Origin: Pyropia yezoensis | Lineage: Eukaryota; Rhodophyta; Bangiophyceae; Bangiales; Bangiaceae | Reading direction: 5' to 3' | DNA: 64,000 bases | NCBI GenBank assembly: GCA_009829735.1 | Contig: CM020620.1 | Span: forward strand, 24,092,020-24,156,019 | Shown here: in pieces, positions 32,121-44,457 of the stretch | Numbering within the stretch: position 1 is the first letter of the stretch | Layout: every line of letters starts with the position of its first letter | Program-made: the position numbers and the translations under genes | Notes under the pieces: generated by a model | What the model was told of the DNA's origin: nothing | Database searches by the model: none | Seen by the model: the letters and a program-made list of their open reading frames with translations, nothing else

Positions 32121-33751
32121 GAGGGGCCATCTTGTCCGTGACATTCGCGCGCTTGGCCCCCGAGAGAAGGCCGGGCGAAACGGGACACACAAAAGCAATA
32201 TCGCAGCTGGTGGGAGAAGGAAGGCTGCTCGCAGTGAAATCGGCGAGAGCAATGGCGTGAGTGGGTGGCGACGGCGGGTGTGGCGAGCAGAGCGGCAAAC
32301 GGGAGCTCCTGGTGGCAGCGAAGAGGCATTACGGCCAGTCGACGTCGCCCCGGCCACGCGCAGAGTACGCGGACGTGCCCAGCGTTCTGACGCGCAAGGG
32401 TGCCGGCGGTCGCTAGCAACGGCCTCGCAGCACGCCCTGAAGCACTCTGATGCCACGCGCCCGCCGTGCCTTGACTCCCAACACCCATCGAAACGGCCGC
32501 ATACAGTCGATCGCCAAGCGGAAAGAGAAGGGTCGGTAGTGCACACGAGGTCAGGGTGAAGCAAAGCGGCCAGGTCACCCCACTCACGGTCCGTGAAATC
32601 GACGGCCAAGTCACCCCACCCGCGGTCCTTACGACTAACACGCACGCAGGCATGCGACGGGAGCGCGCCCACACAAAACTCGATCTCCAGCTCAAGAAAC
32701 GCCCATCGCACGAGCATGCGAGCGGATACTCACCTGATGGAGGCACACGATTCAGCTCGTGCTCCCGAGCTGTTTAAACACGCCCCGCGTAGAAAGGCGG
32801 AGCACAACTCGCAACGCTTACACCATCGGAGAGCGACGGCGTCATGGCCTCCAGTTGACCCGTCACGCTGGTCCAGTTGTCGCGTGCGGGCCACTGCCAA
32901 CCCTCCCGGACAGTGCGCCACGCGGCCGGAAATGGCCCCCGCCCCGTCTCATGCCGCGACTTGAGTCTTCTGCCGTGCCTGGCGCAGAGATCTCTCTGCA
33001 CAAGGCACACCCAGATTCCGAAGGCCACGAGTAGAGTGTTGCCGGGTGCAAAGGACGACAGCGTATCAACACGCACTGACAAAGGGCGGGCAGATCGCCG
33101 CTTCACATTCCTGAGGCGGGGCAGAGGGTGAAAAAAAAAGGCGCTCCCACGGCACAAGATTACAAGTCGCAGCGCGATTGAATATTTACGCCCGAACATA
33201 TCATCGCAGACCTGACTAAATGCCTTAGTAACTTGCAGACAGCTGCAAATAGTGCCGAAGTTAAGCTTACACACCATGCATGAAGTGTGCGATTGCATTT
33301 CGAAGCGCTAGTCGTCCGCAAGTGGGCGTCACTTAGTGTGAGCTTGCCTGCGTGTGTTTGAAGCGAGATCGGTGGCGGCGCTTTTCCACCGCTGCTCTGC
33401 AGCGCGCGCCCGCGCGCGCCTCCCCGCACGGTGGGGCGGATTCGCGGCCGCAAACCCCACGCCGTGGTCTGCCTTCAGCTGCAAAACCAGAGCCCTCCGT
33501 CGCCGATGCTGCCGATGGCTTTGACCGGCGCCACACTCACGCTCGACGCTACGGTGCGCCGCCAAGCACCTACCCGTTGGGCACGTCTCGAGTGAGTGCC
33601 GGCTGTCTGTGTCGGCCCAGTAATGGTTGTGCGCTAACACAAGACCTGGTAAGTGCTCTTTTGCAGCACCTGGACGGCTCTTGGGAGCTCCACCCGCTGC
33701 CTCTCCCCGCCTGGTCGCCCCCCGCTGGGACTCGCTCCTGTGCAGGCCACG
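32121..33751. other. Intergenic region left of family-A copy 1
   Basis: Short frames on both strands without motifs. A somewhat AT-richer stretch lies at 33130-33330. A GT-AG-like exon might exist at 33350-33750 on the plus strand, but nothing identifies it. It ends at the insertion point of the LTR at 33752, where the five flanking bases are CCACG. Confidence 0.4.
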
Positions 33752-34113
33752 TGTAGCAATATGGTTGACCGTATTGTAACCCTATACTCGGGGGGCTACT
33801 TCTAACCCTTAACTTTCAATTTGGGAGTCCGTATTGGTCACGGTATCTATAAGTTACGTATGACCAGAGGGACTTGCATCTTGGGGTGGAGGGTAGTTAG
33901 TAGTGTCTCCGAGGGTTTATAACGAGGGGGCCGGCGGCGAATCCACCGCCGGCCAAGGTGGAAAAACAAACTCCTCCCATTTGGGCTCCCATCTTGGTCC
34001 CGTGGCTTGCGCTCCAAGGACAGCAACCTGGGCCTCCCGGTGACGTTGGTGCCGATCCCCCTTGGTGAGTGTTCCCTGAGAGTGGACGTGCAGCGGATAC
34101 CGATTGTGCTACA
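33752..34113 (+). mobile_element. 5' LTR of A1
   Basis: A 362-bp LTR with ends TGTAGCA and TGCTACA. It differs at a few percent of sites from the A2 LTRs. It has a TATA-like GTTTATAACG near 33916 and a perfect 9-bp-stem hairpin (GGCCGGCGG with its complement, about 33930-33955) just downstream, likely in the transcribed leader. Confidence 0.9.
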
Positions 34114-34114
34114 T

Positions 34115-34133
34115 TGGTGGAGCAGCAGGGGAC
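34115..34133 (+). promoter_or_regulatory. Primer-binding site of A1
   Basis: TGGTGGAGCAGCAGGGGAC one base after the LTR, identical to the site in family B. Confidence 0.8.
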
Positions 34134-34338
34134 GGGTTCCGGTCACCCTTGTGGTGACGCCGTCTTCGGCCCTGGCACACGGATAGGGATCCGGTCCTTT
34201 TCTTGTACTCGTGGGGCTGCGATCTGTTTGATTGTGTTCAGTGGTTGCGTTTGACTGCGATCTACGGTTACTTTCCCCCAACTACCCCCTCGCTCTCTTA
34301 TTCGTGGTGACTGTTACGTCGGTTGACTGATTGTGATT

Positions 34339-36735
34339 ATGTCTACCCAAGAGACGGGGAACGTGCAAGATGACGGATCGGCGTCGACGCCGACCCCGGA
34401 GCTGAACCCGAGAACCGGGATCGGTAACTCGATCGACAACATTGAGACGCCGATGCTCTCCGGTGCCGGATCGATGTTTGGTACGGCACGGACGGCCGGG
34501 GGCGGCGGACCGCCGCAACTGTCCTCTGCCGACCTCACGCCGCCGCCACCTTCACCAGGGGATTCCCTGATGGCATCATTGGCTCGCATCGAGACCCGGT
34601 TCTCCGGACTCGACGCCCGTCAAGAGCGTACGGAGGACGCAATGGCTGTGCTGATGTCAACACGCCACACGACGGTACCCCGTCGTGTTCCTCCCACACC
34701 GGTACGGTTCCAACCGACCGTGTGGCAGTATCGCGACTGCCACGTATAACGGACCCAGCGATCGGTGCTGTAAGGATTTGGGGTGAAAAGCCCATATCTG
34801 GCCCAAGATGTCAAGGATTCAACCCGTGGCGCAGTGGTCCTCAACGCCTGGGTAACATATGTTCCATAGCGTGGGTTCGATTCCGGGCATCCAACATCGA
34901 TTTTTCCGGCGATTTCAAGGTGACTTCTGCTACAGACAGGACTACTTTCGGAGTCCACCAGGGTCAACCCCGGTGTTGCTATTCCTGGACAACCCCCGGA
35001 CACGGCGGGTTATGGATCCGACTCCTCAGCCGAGTTGGAACGTAGCCATACGGAGCGCTACGCTCGGAGCACCCAGAGCGGGCCCCGCGGACATGATCCG
35101 GCGGATACTTACGCCGGAGCAGAGTCGGCGATGGGGGGAGGCGGTACTGTCTCGCAGCATCCCATCAACAGCGGAAGCCAAGCAACTCGGGTACCCGAGG
35201 CGCCGACGCCGGAAGTTCCAGCGTCACTGGTGCAAGCGATGACAGCCCAGGTTACTGCGAGCTTACTGAAGCGGATGGAGTCCAATGAGTTAACTCATTA
35301 ACTGGCCAAGCGACTGGACACCCAGGACGCGGACACGGAGATTGTCAACAAAGTCTTCAGGTCGGTACTGACTCCTGAACGTTATCGTTTGGAGGACCGA
35401 TCCACTACCGTATCGGAATCGATGCGTACGACCTCACACCGAGCGATCCGCTCTATGCAGACCCTCATGAAGGGAGTACCTATGTTCGGGGGCCCAAACG
35501 GACGACCGTTGGCAATCATTGGCTTCCTGACTAGCTTCAAGGCAGCCGCGGACACGGCACTCGTCAACGAGGGGCTGACGCTGGAGATCCTCCCGTTCTT
35601 TGTTGATGAACGGGTCCGAGGCATCCTCCGCCAGGCATCCTCGATGCCAGGAATGAGGGTCGCAGCCACCCCCATGGATTACCGTGGGATATTGAAGGAT
35701 CTGCTTAGCAGCTACCTCAGTGAGGACAAGTGCGAAGACCACTATCGGGCCCTTCGCACCGCCACCGCCCAGTCCTGGGAGGATGAGGAGATGTTTGGAC
35801 GCCGGATCCAAGAGCTCGACTACGAGCTGGGTAAGCTTCTCGGCGAAGGGGAGCTACGAGCCATCCTGTTCGCAGGAGTACCCAACTCTGTGCGGATATC
35901 CGCACGGGGAGCCAATACGGCCCGGACGAACTTCAGTCGACTGATGCATATGTGCAAGTCCCTGGGGGACGCCTACCGGGTGCTACACCCGGAATGCGCC
36001 TTGGCCCCGAAGCCCAAGGGTGAGGGAGGCAAGCCCAGTCTTACCCCGGTACCGAGGCAAGAGAAGGCGGAACGTAAGGCCGCTCCAGTACTGGTGGCGA
36101 CCGAACATACCCCTACCGGTGAGGGTGAACCTCTAGTCGACCAACGGGGCCACCTGTTGCTACCGGCGACGCCGGTGATTGATGAGCATGGTACGGTAGC
36201 GTACATCGCCCAGGATGGGACCCAGTTCCAGGTTAACGAGGGAGCGGGACGGCGCGTTCCGTATGTGCGGACTACGGGGTATGCCCCGGCTACGGGTAGC
36301 CCCCACCAACCCCTGCCGACATGGGCAGTGCGTACGGAGGCACCTCCGCACGTCGCTGGTAGAACCAACCGGCTGGGGGAGTCCATGTTCCGGCTGGCAC
36401 CGGGACCCAAGGCCTACCAAGGGGCAGGCACTCGGGCTCCCGAGGCAGGCAACCGGACCTACGGAGCCAACCCGACGCGGACGCCCGAGACGGCCGGCAC
36501 GTCCGGATGTATGTTGTGCGGAGACCCCCAACACTGGGTGTCCGCATGCCCGCTCATCCCGAAGGAGTCTCGACGGGCAGCGGCGCAACGCAAGGCATCC
36601 ATGAGTGGGTACCCGGCCAGAGGCCCGGCACCGGGTAGGCAGCAAGCGCCAGGAGGAGTACTGGCAGTCGTGGAGGCACCTCCCCCCCCGGGTGTCCCGG
36701 AAGATAGTACCCGGCCGAGCACGGGAAATGAGTAA
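34339..36735 (+). pseudogene. gag of A1 (capsid and nucleocapsid), disrupted
   Basis: Starts at the same ATG as in A2 (Met-Ser-Thr-Gln-Glu). A 219-bp insertion at 34720-34938 breaks the frame, and TAA at 35299-35301 replaces CAA of A2. From 35389 the frame is open to 36735 (448 codons) and contains the capsid-like helical region (GFLTSFKAAAD ... RGILRQAS ... DYELGKLLGEGELRAILF) and a CCHC zinc knuckle (CMLCGDPQHWVSAC) near the end. It would bind and package the element RNA. A1 could not make this protein as a single product. Confidence 0.85.
34720..34938 (+). repeat. Inserted short element with tRNA-like pol III boxes (SINE-like)
   Basis: Present in A1 gag but absent at the same point of A2. 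It contains TGGCGCAGTGG (34827-34837), matching the box A consensus, and GGTTCGATTCC (34874-34884), matching box B, at tRNA-like spacing, followed by a T5 run at about 34900. The sequence does not fold into a good tRNA (T-stem and acceptor are mispaired). The 5' part carries an 8-bp inverted repeat (GTGGCAGT/ACTGCCAC). No clear target duplication was found. Confidence 0.6.
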
Positions 36736-36818
36736 GAGGAAGGACGACAAGGGGTCGCTGGGGTAACCCTAGCAGGCCACCCCGGACTGCCGCGGGGAAA
36801 GCCCCACGGAGAGCGCAT

Positions 36819-39800
36819 TTGAGCCGATGCCGCATGAACCCCCGGGTACACCTTCCGGCCCCGACGACACGGCGTCAGGGGATGGATGACCAACCACCAA
36901 GGTTGGGAGGAGAGGACGGGAAGCCCCGTCACATTGAACCAGACAAGGGCCCTGTTCGGGATGCCCGAGCTACACCGGATATCGGTGTAGGCCACGTACT
37001 ATTCACCTTGGAGAACTTCGAGGTATCAGCCACACTGGGGGTTGACCCCCATTCGACCAGATCGTATTACCTTGTGCTGGACACAGGGGCTGGACCTAAC
37101 CTGATCCGGAAGGATACCCTCCCGGACAAGTGGCTCCCGCGAGTCAGAGTTGCTCGGGGACCCACGATCAAGGATGCGAATGGTCGTCTCATTCGTACGA
37201 CCGCAGCGATGTCGCTGCTGGTCACCATCGGGGAGCTCACTACGGAAGTTGACTTCCTGGTGTGTGAGACTCTATCTGTGCCCTGCATACTGGGGTGCAC
37301 CTTCATCAACGTTCACGTTGATGCCATCCGGCCGGGCCCGAGGACCGTCGAGCTGCAAGAGGCCGACGGGACTAAGAGAGGACGGACAGCTATCGTCAGG
37401 GACCTGACATTACAAGGGAGCCACGTTAACGTGGCTGAGGTATATGCCAACGTAGAACCGAAGACACTCCGGCTCGCCAAGCGGACTCGCTTTGAACCGC
37501 TATCGGAGACCGTCCTCCCGGTTAACTGTGACCTCGCAGGCATCTGCAGAGTCCAGTCCAACCTGCGAACCTACAAGCGCCATGGGTTGACCATGGCCAA
37601 CGGTATCGTAGACCTCCCAGCGAGGAGGTCATCACTGCTCGTGATGGCGAACTATCGCCGTAAGGCAGTCACCCTCCCGAAAGGAACTATCCTCGGGATT
37701 GCCGAGCTCTACGAAGGAGACATCCTTACCCCTGACAAGGAGGGTCAAGTGGAACCACTTGGGGTACTGGCGGTCACCGAGACCGCCGAGCGACAGCAAC
37801 CCGATGACGGGAAGCCTGACCCATCAACAGCTCCGGCGGACATTCCGCCAAAGGACCAAGAAGCCTTGAAGGCACTGGCCAAGGCTGACCTCGACCATCT
37901 TCCCCCTTCGGTAGCTGAAGGGGTATGACGGATGCTAAGAAAGCATGACGTCATGTGGACCGGCGGGGCGCTGGGTACCACTGGGGCAACCCAGCACCGT
38001 ATAGACCTGGTACCAGTTGCTCGACCAGCGCGGTCGCGACCGCATCGCGCGGGACCTATGCAACGAGACATCGTTGATGGAGAAGTGAAGAGGATGAGCG
38101 AAGCTAAGGTGATCCGACCTTCGATGTCGGAGTGGGGCGCCCCAGTCGTTATCGTACCGAAGAAGGATCAAACCCCTCGGTTTTGCATCGAGTATCGACG
38201 CCTCAACTTGGTTACCAAGAAAGACTCATACCCTTTACCAAGGATGGACGAGTGCATCAACTCGCTGGGGGAAGCCACAGTGTTCACCACTATCGACTGC
38301 AATGCCGGGTACTGGCAGATCCCAGTTGCGGAAAAGGATATCCCCAAGACGGCGTTCGTCTGTCACAGTGGCGTGTACGAGTTCCTAAGGATGCCCTTCG
38401 GTTTGTCCAACGCCCCCGCCACATTCCAACGGGCCATCGACATTATACTGTCGGGAGTCAAGTGGCGTAACTGCCTGGTGTACCTGGACGACGTCATCGT
38501 CTTCTCGCGTAACATGGATGACCATGTGCAACATGTCGACGAGGTACTCACCCTCTTGCGGAACGCCGGGGTAACCCAGCGACTCAAGAAGTGCGCCTTC
38601 TTCCAGCAGACCGTCGAGTATCCGGATCACCAGAACACGCCAGGTAAACTGGGCGTGCTCGAAGCTAATACCCGGGCACTCCGGGACGCGCGATACCCGA
38701 CCACCCAGACACAGCTGAAAAGCTTCCTGGGGATGTGCAACGTATACCGACGGTTCGTCAAGGACTTCGCTCGTATAGCCAAACCGTTAACGGTTCTGAC
38801 GAGCAGCGCCTTGCCAAAGGTACTTCATCCTCCCTCGCCCAGCGAGTGAGAGGCATTCGAGCTGCTCAAGCAAGCTCTGCTAGCCCCACCCGTGCTTGCG
38901 TTGCCGCATAGACGGGGGACCTTCGTCATCGACGTCGATGCCTGCAACACCCAAGTGGGATGCACCCTGCTACAGGAAGAGACCATCATCGGCACCGATA
39001 ATGCTATCCCGGACGTACATCCGGTAGGGTACTTCAGCCGGACACTCAACCCGGCTGAGCGTAACTATAGTGCCACCGAGCGCGAGTGCCTCGGAGTCAT
39101 ATGGGCAGTACAACTGCTCCGGCCATACCTGGAAGGATCCAGGTTCATCGTAAGGTCCGACGACGAATCTTAACGATAGCTTCTCAACCTTGGTGACAAG
39201 GATTCCGACAGCCACGGTCGGCTATCCCGGTGGAGGCTGAAGATGGCCGAGCACGATTACCGGACCATACATAAGGCCGGGTCCACCAATCATCTGGGGG
39301 ACGCGCTGTCGCGACTCGATACACCGAGCGGGGATACCCGACAGGTGGACGAGGACATCCCCGTGGTACCAGTTTGCATGGTGGGTAATACCACCCAAGG
39401 TATGGTTGACCATACCATGGCACACCTTGCGTTCCCACTGACCCTCGCGGACTTCCGCGAGGCACAGGCCAGTGACGATGACTGTAAACGCCATCGTGCT
39501 AACCTCCTGGCCGGCACGGCCGGCATCTTCTCCGAGAACAAGGACGGACTCCTATACCGGCAGGCACCCGCCGATGGACGGCATCAGGTCGTGGTTCCCG
39601 TGTCCTTACGGCAGGCCGTCATGGAACGAGAGCACGAGAACCCCACAGCCGGACACCCGGGGGGTTCGCGCATGGTCGCAGCAATGCGAAGGTTCTGCTA
39701 CTGGCCAGCAATGGCCGTCGACGTAGTCGACCACGTGCGGGGATGCCACCCGTGTGCACGGAATCGCATGAGTCTTCATAGGCGGGCATCCGCTATGAAA

Positions 39801-40910
39801 CTATTCGCCCCGGATGGGCCCAACGCGCAAGTCGCTATCGACATACTCGGGCCGCTTCCGGTAACGGAAGAAGGGAACAGGTACATCCTGGTCATGTCGG
39901 ACCGCTTTACTAAGCTGTCACGGGCAGTAGCGATCCCGAACGATACAGCCTACACGATCATGGGCGCAGTGGCTGACCACTGGATCAGTGCTTACGGAGT
40001 AATAAAGCACCTCCTCTCCGATAACGCAGCAAACCGTACGTCAGCATTCTGCACTCAGGACCTGGGCATGTTCGGCATCGAACCACATCGGGCATCCGAC
40101 TACCACCCGCAATCCAACGGGCAGGTGGAGCGGTTCAACCGCACCATCGTCAAGATGCTCCAATGCTATGTGGCGGAGCACACGATGACGTGGGACAGGC
40201 TTCTGTCCGTCTTGACCCTGGCATACAATGCCAGGCCCCACCGGAGTACAAACATTGCACCACTGGAAGGGGTCATGCCAATGGGCGTCGGGAACCTGAC
40301 GCTGCCACCGAGCAGATGCACTCGGTATGACATACCGAAGGGCCGACCGGCCGAACGGATCCACTTAGCTTGGTTGGCCAAGCTATCGTGGATGATACCC
40401 AAGCTCAAGGGTGCCCTTGACCGTACACAACTTCGATACAAGAAGAACTTTGACGCCCGGTTACGGGTACGCAACGCAACCCTGGTAGCAGGTGACTGGG
40501 TCTACATCAGACACCAGAAGCTCCGGGGGAACAAGCTTATGCAACCGGTCAAGGTACCGTACCAGATCTTACACATAGATGATCACTCTGTGATTCTGCA
40601 CTCCGATACGGAGATACAACGCATCAACCTCAATGATGTGACACCTGCTCCGAAGCCGGAACATCCTCAGCCGGTACCAGCTGGGTTGCTACATGAAGCT
40701 CTTACAACCCACCGGTCAGATGACCCGGTGGGACCGGATGGGATTCCATACCAAGCAGAGAGCGTGGTCGGACACACCGACCCAGACCTACCAGGACCCT
40801 GGTACGTCAAGGTGATGTGGGTCGGATACGACTCACCCACCTGGGAACAGGCGGCGAATATACCCCGCCAACTCCTCATGCCTTACATGAGGCGACGACG
40901 CCTACTGTAA
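36819..40910 (+). pseudogene. pol of A1: protease, RT, RNase H, integrase, chromodomain
   Basis: One reading frame throughout with stops at 37926-37928 (TGA; CGA in A2), 38847-38849, 39171-39173 and 39177-39179. Order: retropepsin (LDTGAGPNLIR), RT with FTTIDCNAGYWQI, MPFGLSNAPATFQ and the catalytic YLDDVIVFS, RNase H (DVDACNTQVGC, TERECLGVIWA), integrase zinc finger (HENPTAGHPG ... CHPC), core with DILGPLP, LSDN and VERF, then a chromodomain (ESVVGHTDPD ... MWVGYDSPTWEQ) ending in TAA. The domain order and chromodomain place it among the chromovirus-like Ty3 elements. Nonfunctional because of the stops. Confidence 0.9.
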
Positions 40911-41360
40911 CAGCCCAACCGACACCGACTTCGGCTGTTGGGGGGTGAGGCTTATACCTACTAAGTAGGGTGTCACATGGACTCGGCAAGACTTAGGTTG
41001 ACTAAGTTGGAGCGGGCTTAGGCGAACTAAGTAAGCTACTGACTTTTACAAGATTACTTGAAGGAAGTGACTAACTCCGATAACTTCAAAGTAACCTGAG
41101 GCTTACACCAAGGTAAACCTTCAGCCATGAGGCAAGTGACGGACCAAGGAAGGTTGACCTTCATGAGTATTAACCAACCAGGATGGGTTGGGTGGCGCGG
41201 GAAAGAACCGAGGCAGGCCACGGCTAAGTCAGACGGGGTACTCCCCAATGGCAGACAGTGGTATCATGCACACGCCCCAGCGGGGGATGAGTTATACTCA
41301 CTACTACCCGGCCACCATAAAGGTCACCGGGGCCCTCTCCCTCACAAACAATAGCACTCC

Positions 41361-43730
41361 TCAGTGGGTAGACCCACTGCACGAGGGAGGCCACTCACGC
41401 GTAAGCGCGTACATCTCCATGCTCCACCGGTCGGCCATCTCACGACGGTCAATCACCCGAGTTACCTCGGTGCATAGCTGAACAAGGGTGCTGCGGCCGG
41501 CCTCCACGTCCGCCAGAGCGGACTGGAGACGGTCCAGCACGCCACCGAAGCAACGCGCGGACCCAACCAGCGCAGCACCTGGGGGGATATCCCCCCAGCT
41601 AACAGAGAGATCCTCCCGCATCGCGCGGGCAACAAGGGCGTCAACGCCCTCATACCAGAGACGGGGACCCCCGTCATGCATGACAGGGGCGAGAGGTGAC
41701 ACTGGCGGAGCCAGAGGAGCCACAGGAGCCGACACGGCTACCACCGGAGCCGGTGGCACCTGATACGAGGCCCGGCAGGACCCTACTGAAGGAGCTCCAC
41801 CGTAAACCCGGCGGGGCTCTGCCCGACGACGGGACACCTCACGCTCCCCACCCGCAGAGCCCCACTCTCGGGGACGACGGCCAACCGCCACAGGTATCGG
41901 GTTACCGAACCATGGGGCGAGGACCTGTAGAGGGTCATGGATAATCATGGGAAAACCCAGGTCAGCAACAGCCTCGGTGGATGCCCACCAACGGTAACTG
42001 GGCTCACCCGGCTGAGTACGCCGGATACGCAACGAGTGACGAGGCAAGGGGGAAGCCCCAGCCTGCGGGTCCCGGTACGGGGGAAGGGCCAACACCCCAG
42101 CCCAGTTCACGGCATCGTGAACAGCCAGGAGGGCCTCGAACTCCCGGGCCACCCCGGTCTTGGCGGCTATCATGTCCACGCCCAACTGCTCGATGTGCCG
42201 ACGGACACCCGTCGGAAGATGAAACAGGCGCCCCTGCCGGCGGACGGACAGCAAGAAGGAGGAAGCCTGCCCGAGGGTAACCTCAAGGGTGAAGGTCCCC
42301 TGCAACGGATGGACCGGCCGGGAGGCCAACACACTCCCGAAGTATCGGAGGCAGGAGCCGGCGTCAAGCCGGAAAACAGGGGCGGGTTCCCACCCCTACT
42401 GCCACGGAGGCGGGCGCACGGCAGTGTACACCGGCGCACGACCGTTACCGGTCTGCAACGCACACGTTATATCGGTGCGGAACGCATCCGCCATGACACC
42501 ATGGTTACGTCGCCAGCTCGACGCTGACTTCAACCCCGCCATAGGCGGGCACGGGGCCGTCAACGTCAAATACGGGGATACCCCCGGGAAGTACTCGAAC
42601 TCGGGATACCGGCCAGTATCACCCACCGTCTCCCCGAACGCAAGCGGCTCCGCCGCCGCCGCAATCCCCCGAGCACTAGCCGGGTAGTCAACCTCCCGCG
42701 GCAATGCGGGGGCAATCAAGTCGCATATCCCGAAGTTGGGGTCGAGGTAGACCTCACCCCGTCCCATCCGGGTGCGCCAGAGCTGCGCATGCCGGTCGTC
42801 CGGCTGGCTCAGGATCCAATGATGTTCCACCCGGACCGCGTTCGGCTGGTTGACCAGCCGCACCAACTCCCGCTCCCAACTCGGGTCCACCTTGACGCCC
42901 CGGGAGGTCTCTCCAGGAAGACGCGGCTGGTGGAAGTCCACCCGCATCCGCCCAGCGGACTCCATCGACTCCTGCACAGTCATGCCTCGAACCCGAGCCA
43001 CCAAGTCGGACATCGACATGGCGGGTTGACCCGCCGCCAAGGCGACGCCGCCACCCAACGGGGCAACCCGGGCAGGACCAGGAAGAATAGGGGGCGCCGG
43101 GGGAAGCCCCACCGGCAGATGGGCCGGCCCCGGCCGAGCACGGGGCCGAGGAGGAAGAAGAAGGGCGGGCGCCCGCCCGGAGTAACTCCCGGAGTCCACT
43201 GCCATCGGGGAAGATACTTCTTGACCACCCAGCGTCCGCGGCACCGCGGGCAACGCATCGCCGCCACCCGGGCCCGACGGGGGCACCACGGGGGCAGCAG
43301 GGGTAGACCCGTTACCCGCCGCCGGGGATACACCAATCGGGCGGGCAACCGCGCCGTCTTGACCCGCCGACCCGGCCGGGGTGCCGCCACGACCTTCCGA
43401 CACGCCGGCGACACCGTCTTGAGGTAGAGACCCGCCGGCATCGGCGACAGAAGCCATCCGTACCGCCGGAGGAGTAAGGGTAGAGGCCACCGCTTCACGC
43501 GGTTGCCCGCCACCCGACAGAGCCGTCGTGCCGCTGCACACGGACGACAATCGGCCCGGCGCACCTTCCGGGGCCACACGAACGGTCACCCGGTCGCCCT
43601 CGTCCTCCGACGAGCTCGCCAGGAAGCACTCGGCGGCGGTGGCAGAGACGGGAACGTCGTCCACCATCACCTCTTCCTCCTTCTCAAGCGGGAGGTCGTC
43701 CTCGCCCCCGGGTACCTGGGGGTCCGCCAT
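41361..43730 (-). pseudogene. Antisense accessory gene of A1 (aORF-A1), one stop
   Basis: Minus-strand frame from ATG at 43730-43728 (Met-Ala-Asp-Pro-Gln-Val) to 41361, about 790 codons, with one nonsense codon, TAG at 42398-42396, where A2 has GAG. The N-terminal half is acidic then Pro/Gly/Ala-rich and differs from A2 by in-frame length changes. The C-terminal half from about 43060 downward is highly similar to A2, including RYFGSVL, GRLFHLP and AREFEALLAVHD. It converges on pol, leaving about 450 bp between the two 3' ends. Confidence 0.75.
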
Positions 43731-43869
43731 GGTGAAGCCGGGGTAGCAAGGGCGCCCCGTGCCAGAAAGCCGCAACCGGCTTGACCCGGTACGAGGAACG
43801 CTCGCGCAGACGAGCCAGGGAAGCGCGGGCACCCGCGCTTATAACCACACAGCTCAGCACGAGCGATAC

Positions 43870-44338
43870 TGTGGCAGTATTGACCACCAGGTAGGGGGGC
43901 AACACGTGCCATGCAAGGGGCGGCAGGCCACTAGCCTGATCCGTTCCTCCCCCTGCATTTGGGTCCATATTCCCTAAGTTTGGGATAGTAAGCTTAGTAG
44001 TAAATCCAACTTGGATTTGAGGGTTTTCTGCATTTATTGTCTTGAATTTTCGTGTGGCCCGGTGGGCAGGTGCTGGGGTGGGAGATTCTGAGTGGCGAGA
44101 TTCTGAGGGGACCTTGGGGGGGTAAGGGGAGGGACAGCGGGGCTTGGCCCTGCGTCCCCGTCCCGACCAAGAAACTGTTGGACCACACACCATCCTCTTG
44201 TTTGTCAGTGGGGGGTTTGCCCCACAACAGGGACAGAGTGTGTGCGACTTGCACTTCTTCCGGTTCCCCCGACACGGGAGGCAGCCCTTGTACACCGCCC
44301 CAACTTGGGTGTCGTGTGTGCAAGTGGTTTTTGCCACA
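43870..44338 (+). mobile_element. 5' LTR of B1
   Basis: 469 bp with ends TGTGGCA/TGCCACA, matching 271-739 (inverted) along its full length. It includes the short internal duplication GATTCTGAGTGGCGA/GATTCTGAGGGG near 44087-44113. Confidence 0.92.
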
Positions 44339-44340
44339 TT

Positions 44341-44359
44341 TGGTGGAGCAGCAGGGGAC
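44341..44359 (+). promoter_or_regulatory. Primer-binding site of B1
   Basis: TGGTGGAGCAGCAGGGGAC two bases after the LTR. A palindromic CCGGGTGCACCCGGG lies about 20 bp downstream in the leader. Confidence 0.8.
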
Positions 44360-44457
44360 AGAGGTAAACTCTATCTCCGGGTGCACCCGGGTGTAGGGGG
44401 CCCTCTGTCTCAGACGAACGGTGGACTTGGACCGTGTCATACGGATCGTCAGCCAAC

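Larger units (their letters stand above)
33752..43869 (+). mobile_element. Family-A Ty3 element, copy 1 (A1), 3' part interrupted
   Basis: LTR, PBS, gag, pol and an antisense accessory gene in order, matching copy A2 (47873-59231, minus) over almost its whole length. Its 3' end is cut at 43869 by the 5' LTR of a family-B element. The missing end, including the 3' LTR, should resume after that element, beyond the window. The body has decayed: an inserted short element in gag, several nonsense codons in gag and pol and the loss of the pol start codon (ACG instead of the ATG of A2). Confidence 0.9.

Noticed and set aside
34725..34745. Footprint of a family-B LTR (TGTGGCAGTAT ... ACTGCCACG)
   Set aside because: The similarity covers only about ten bases at each side and the inner family-B ends are TTTTTGCCACA, so a chance inverted repeat is as likely.
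34816..34904. A tRNA gene in gag of A1
   Set aside because: Box A and B fit, but acceptor and T-stem do not pair and the segment lies in an insertion. A SINE-like element explains it better.
41937..43427. Plus-strand frames opposite aORF-A1 (196 and 212 codons)
   Set aside because: They are shorter, have Arg/Pro/His-rich translations, no cross-family similarity, and overlap the better-supported antisense gene.
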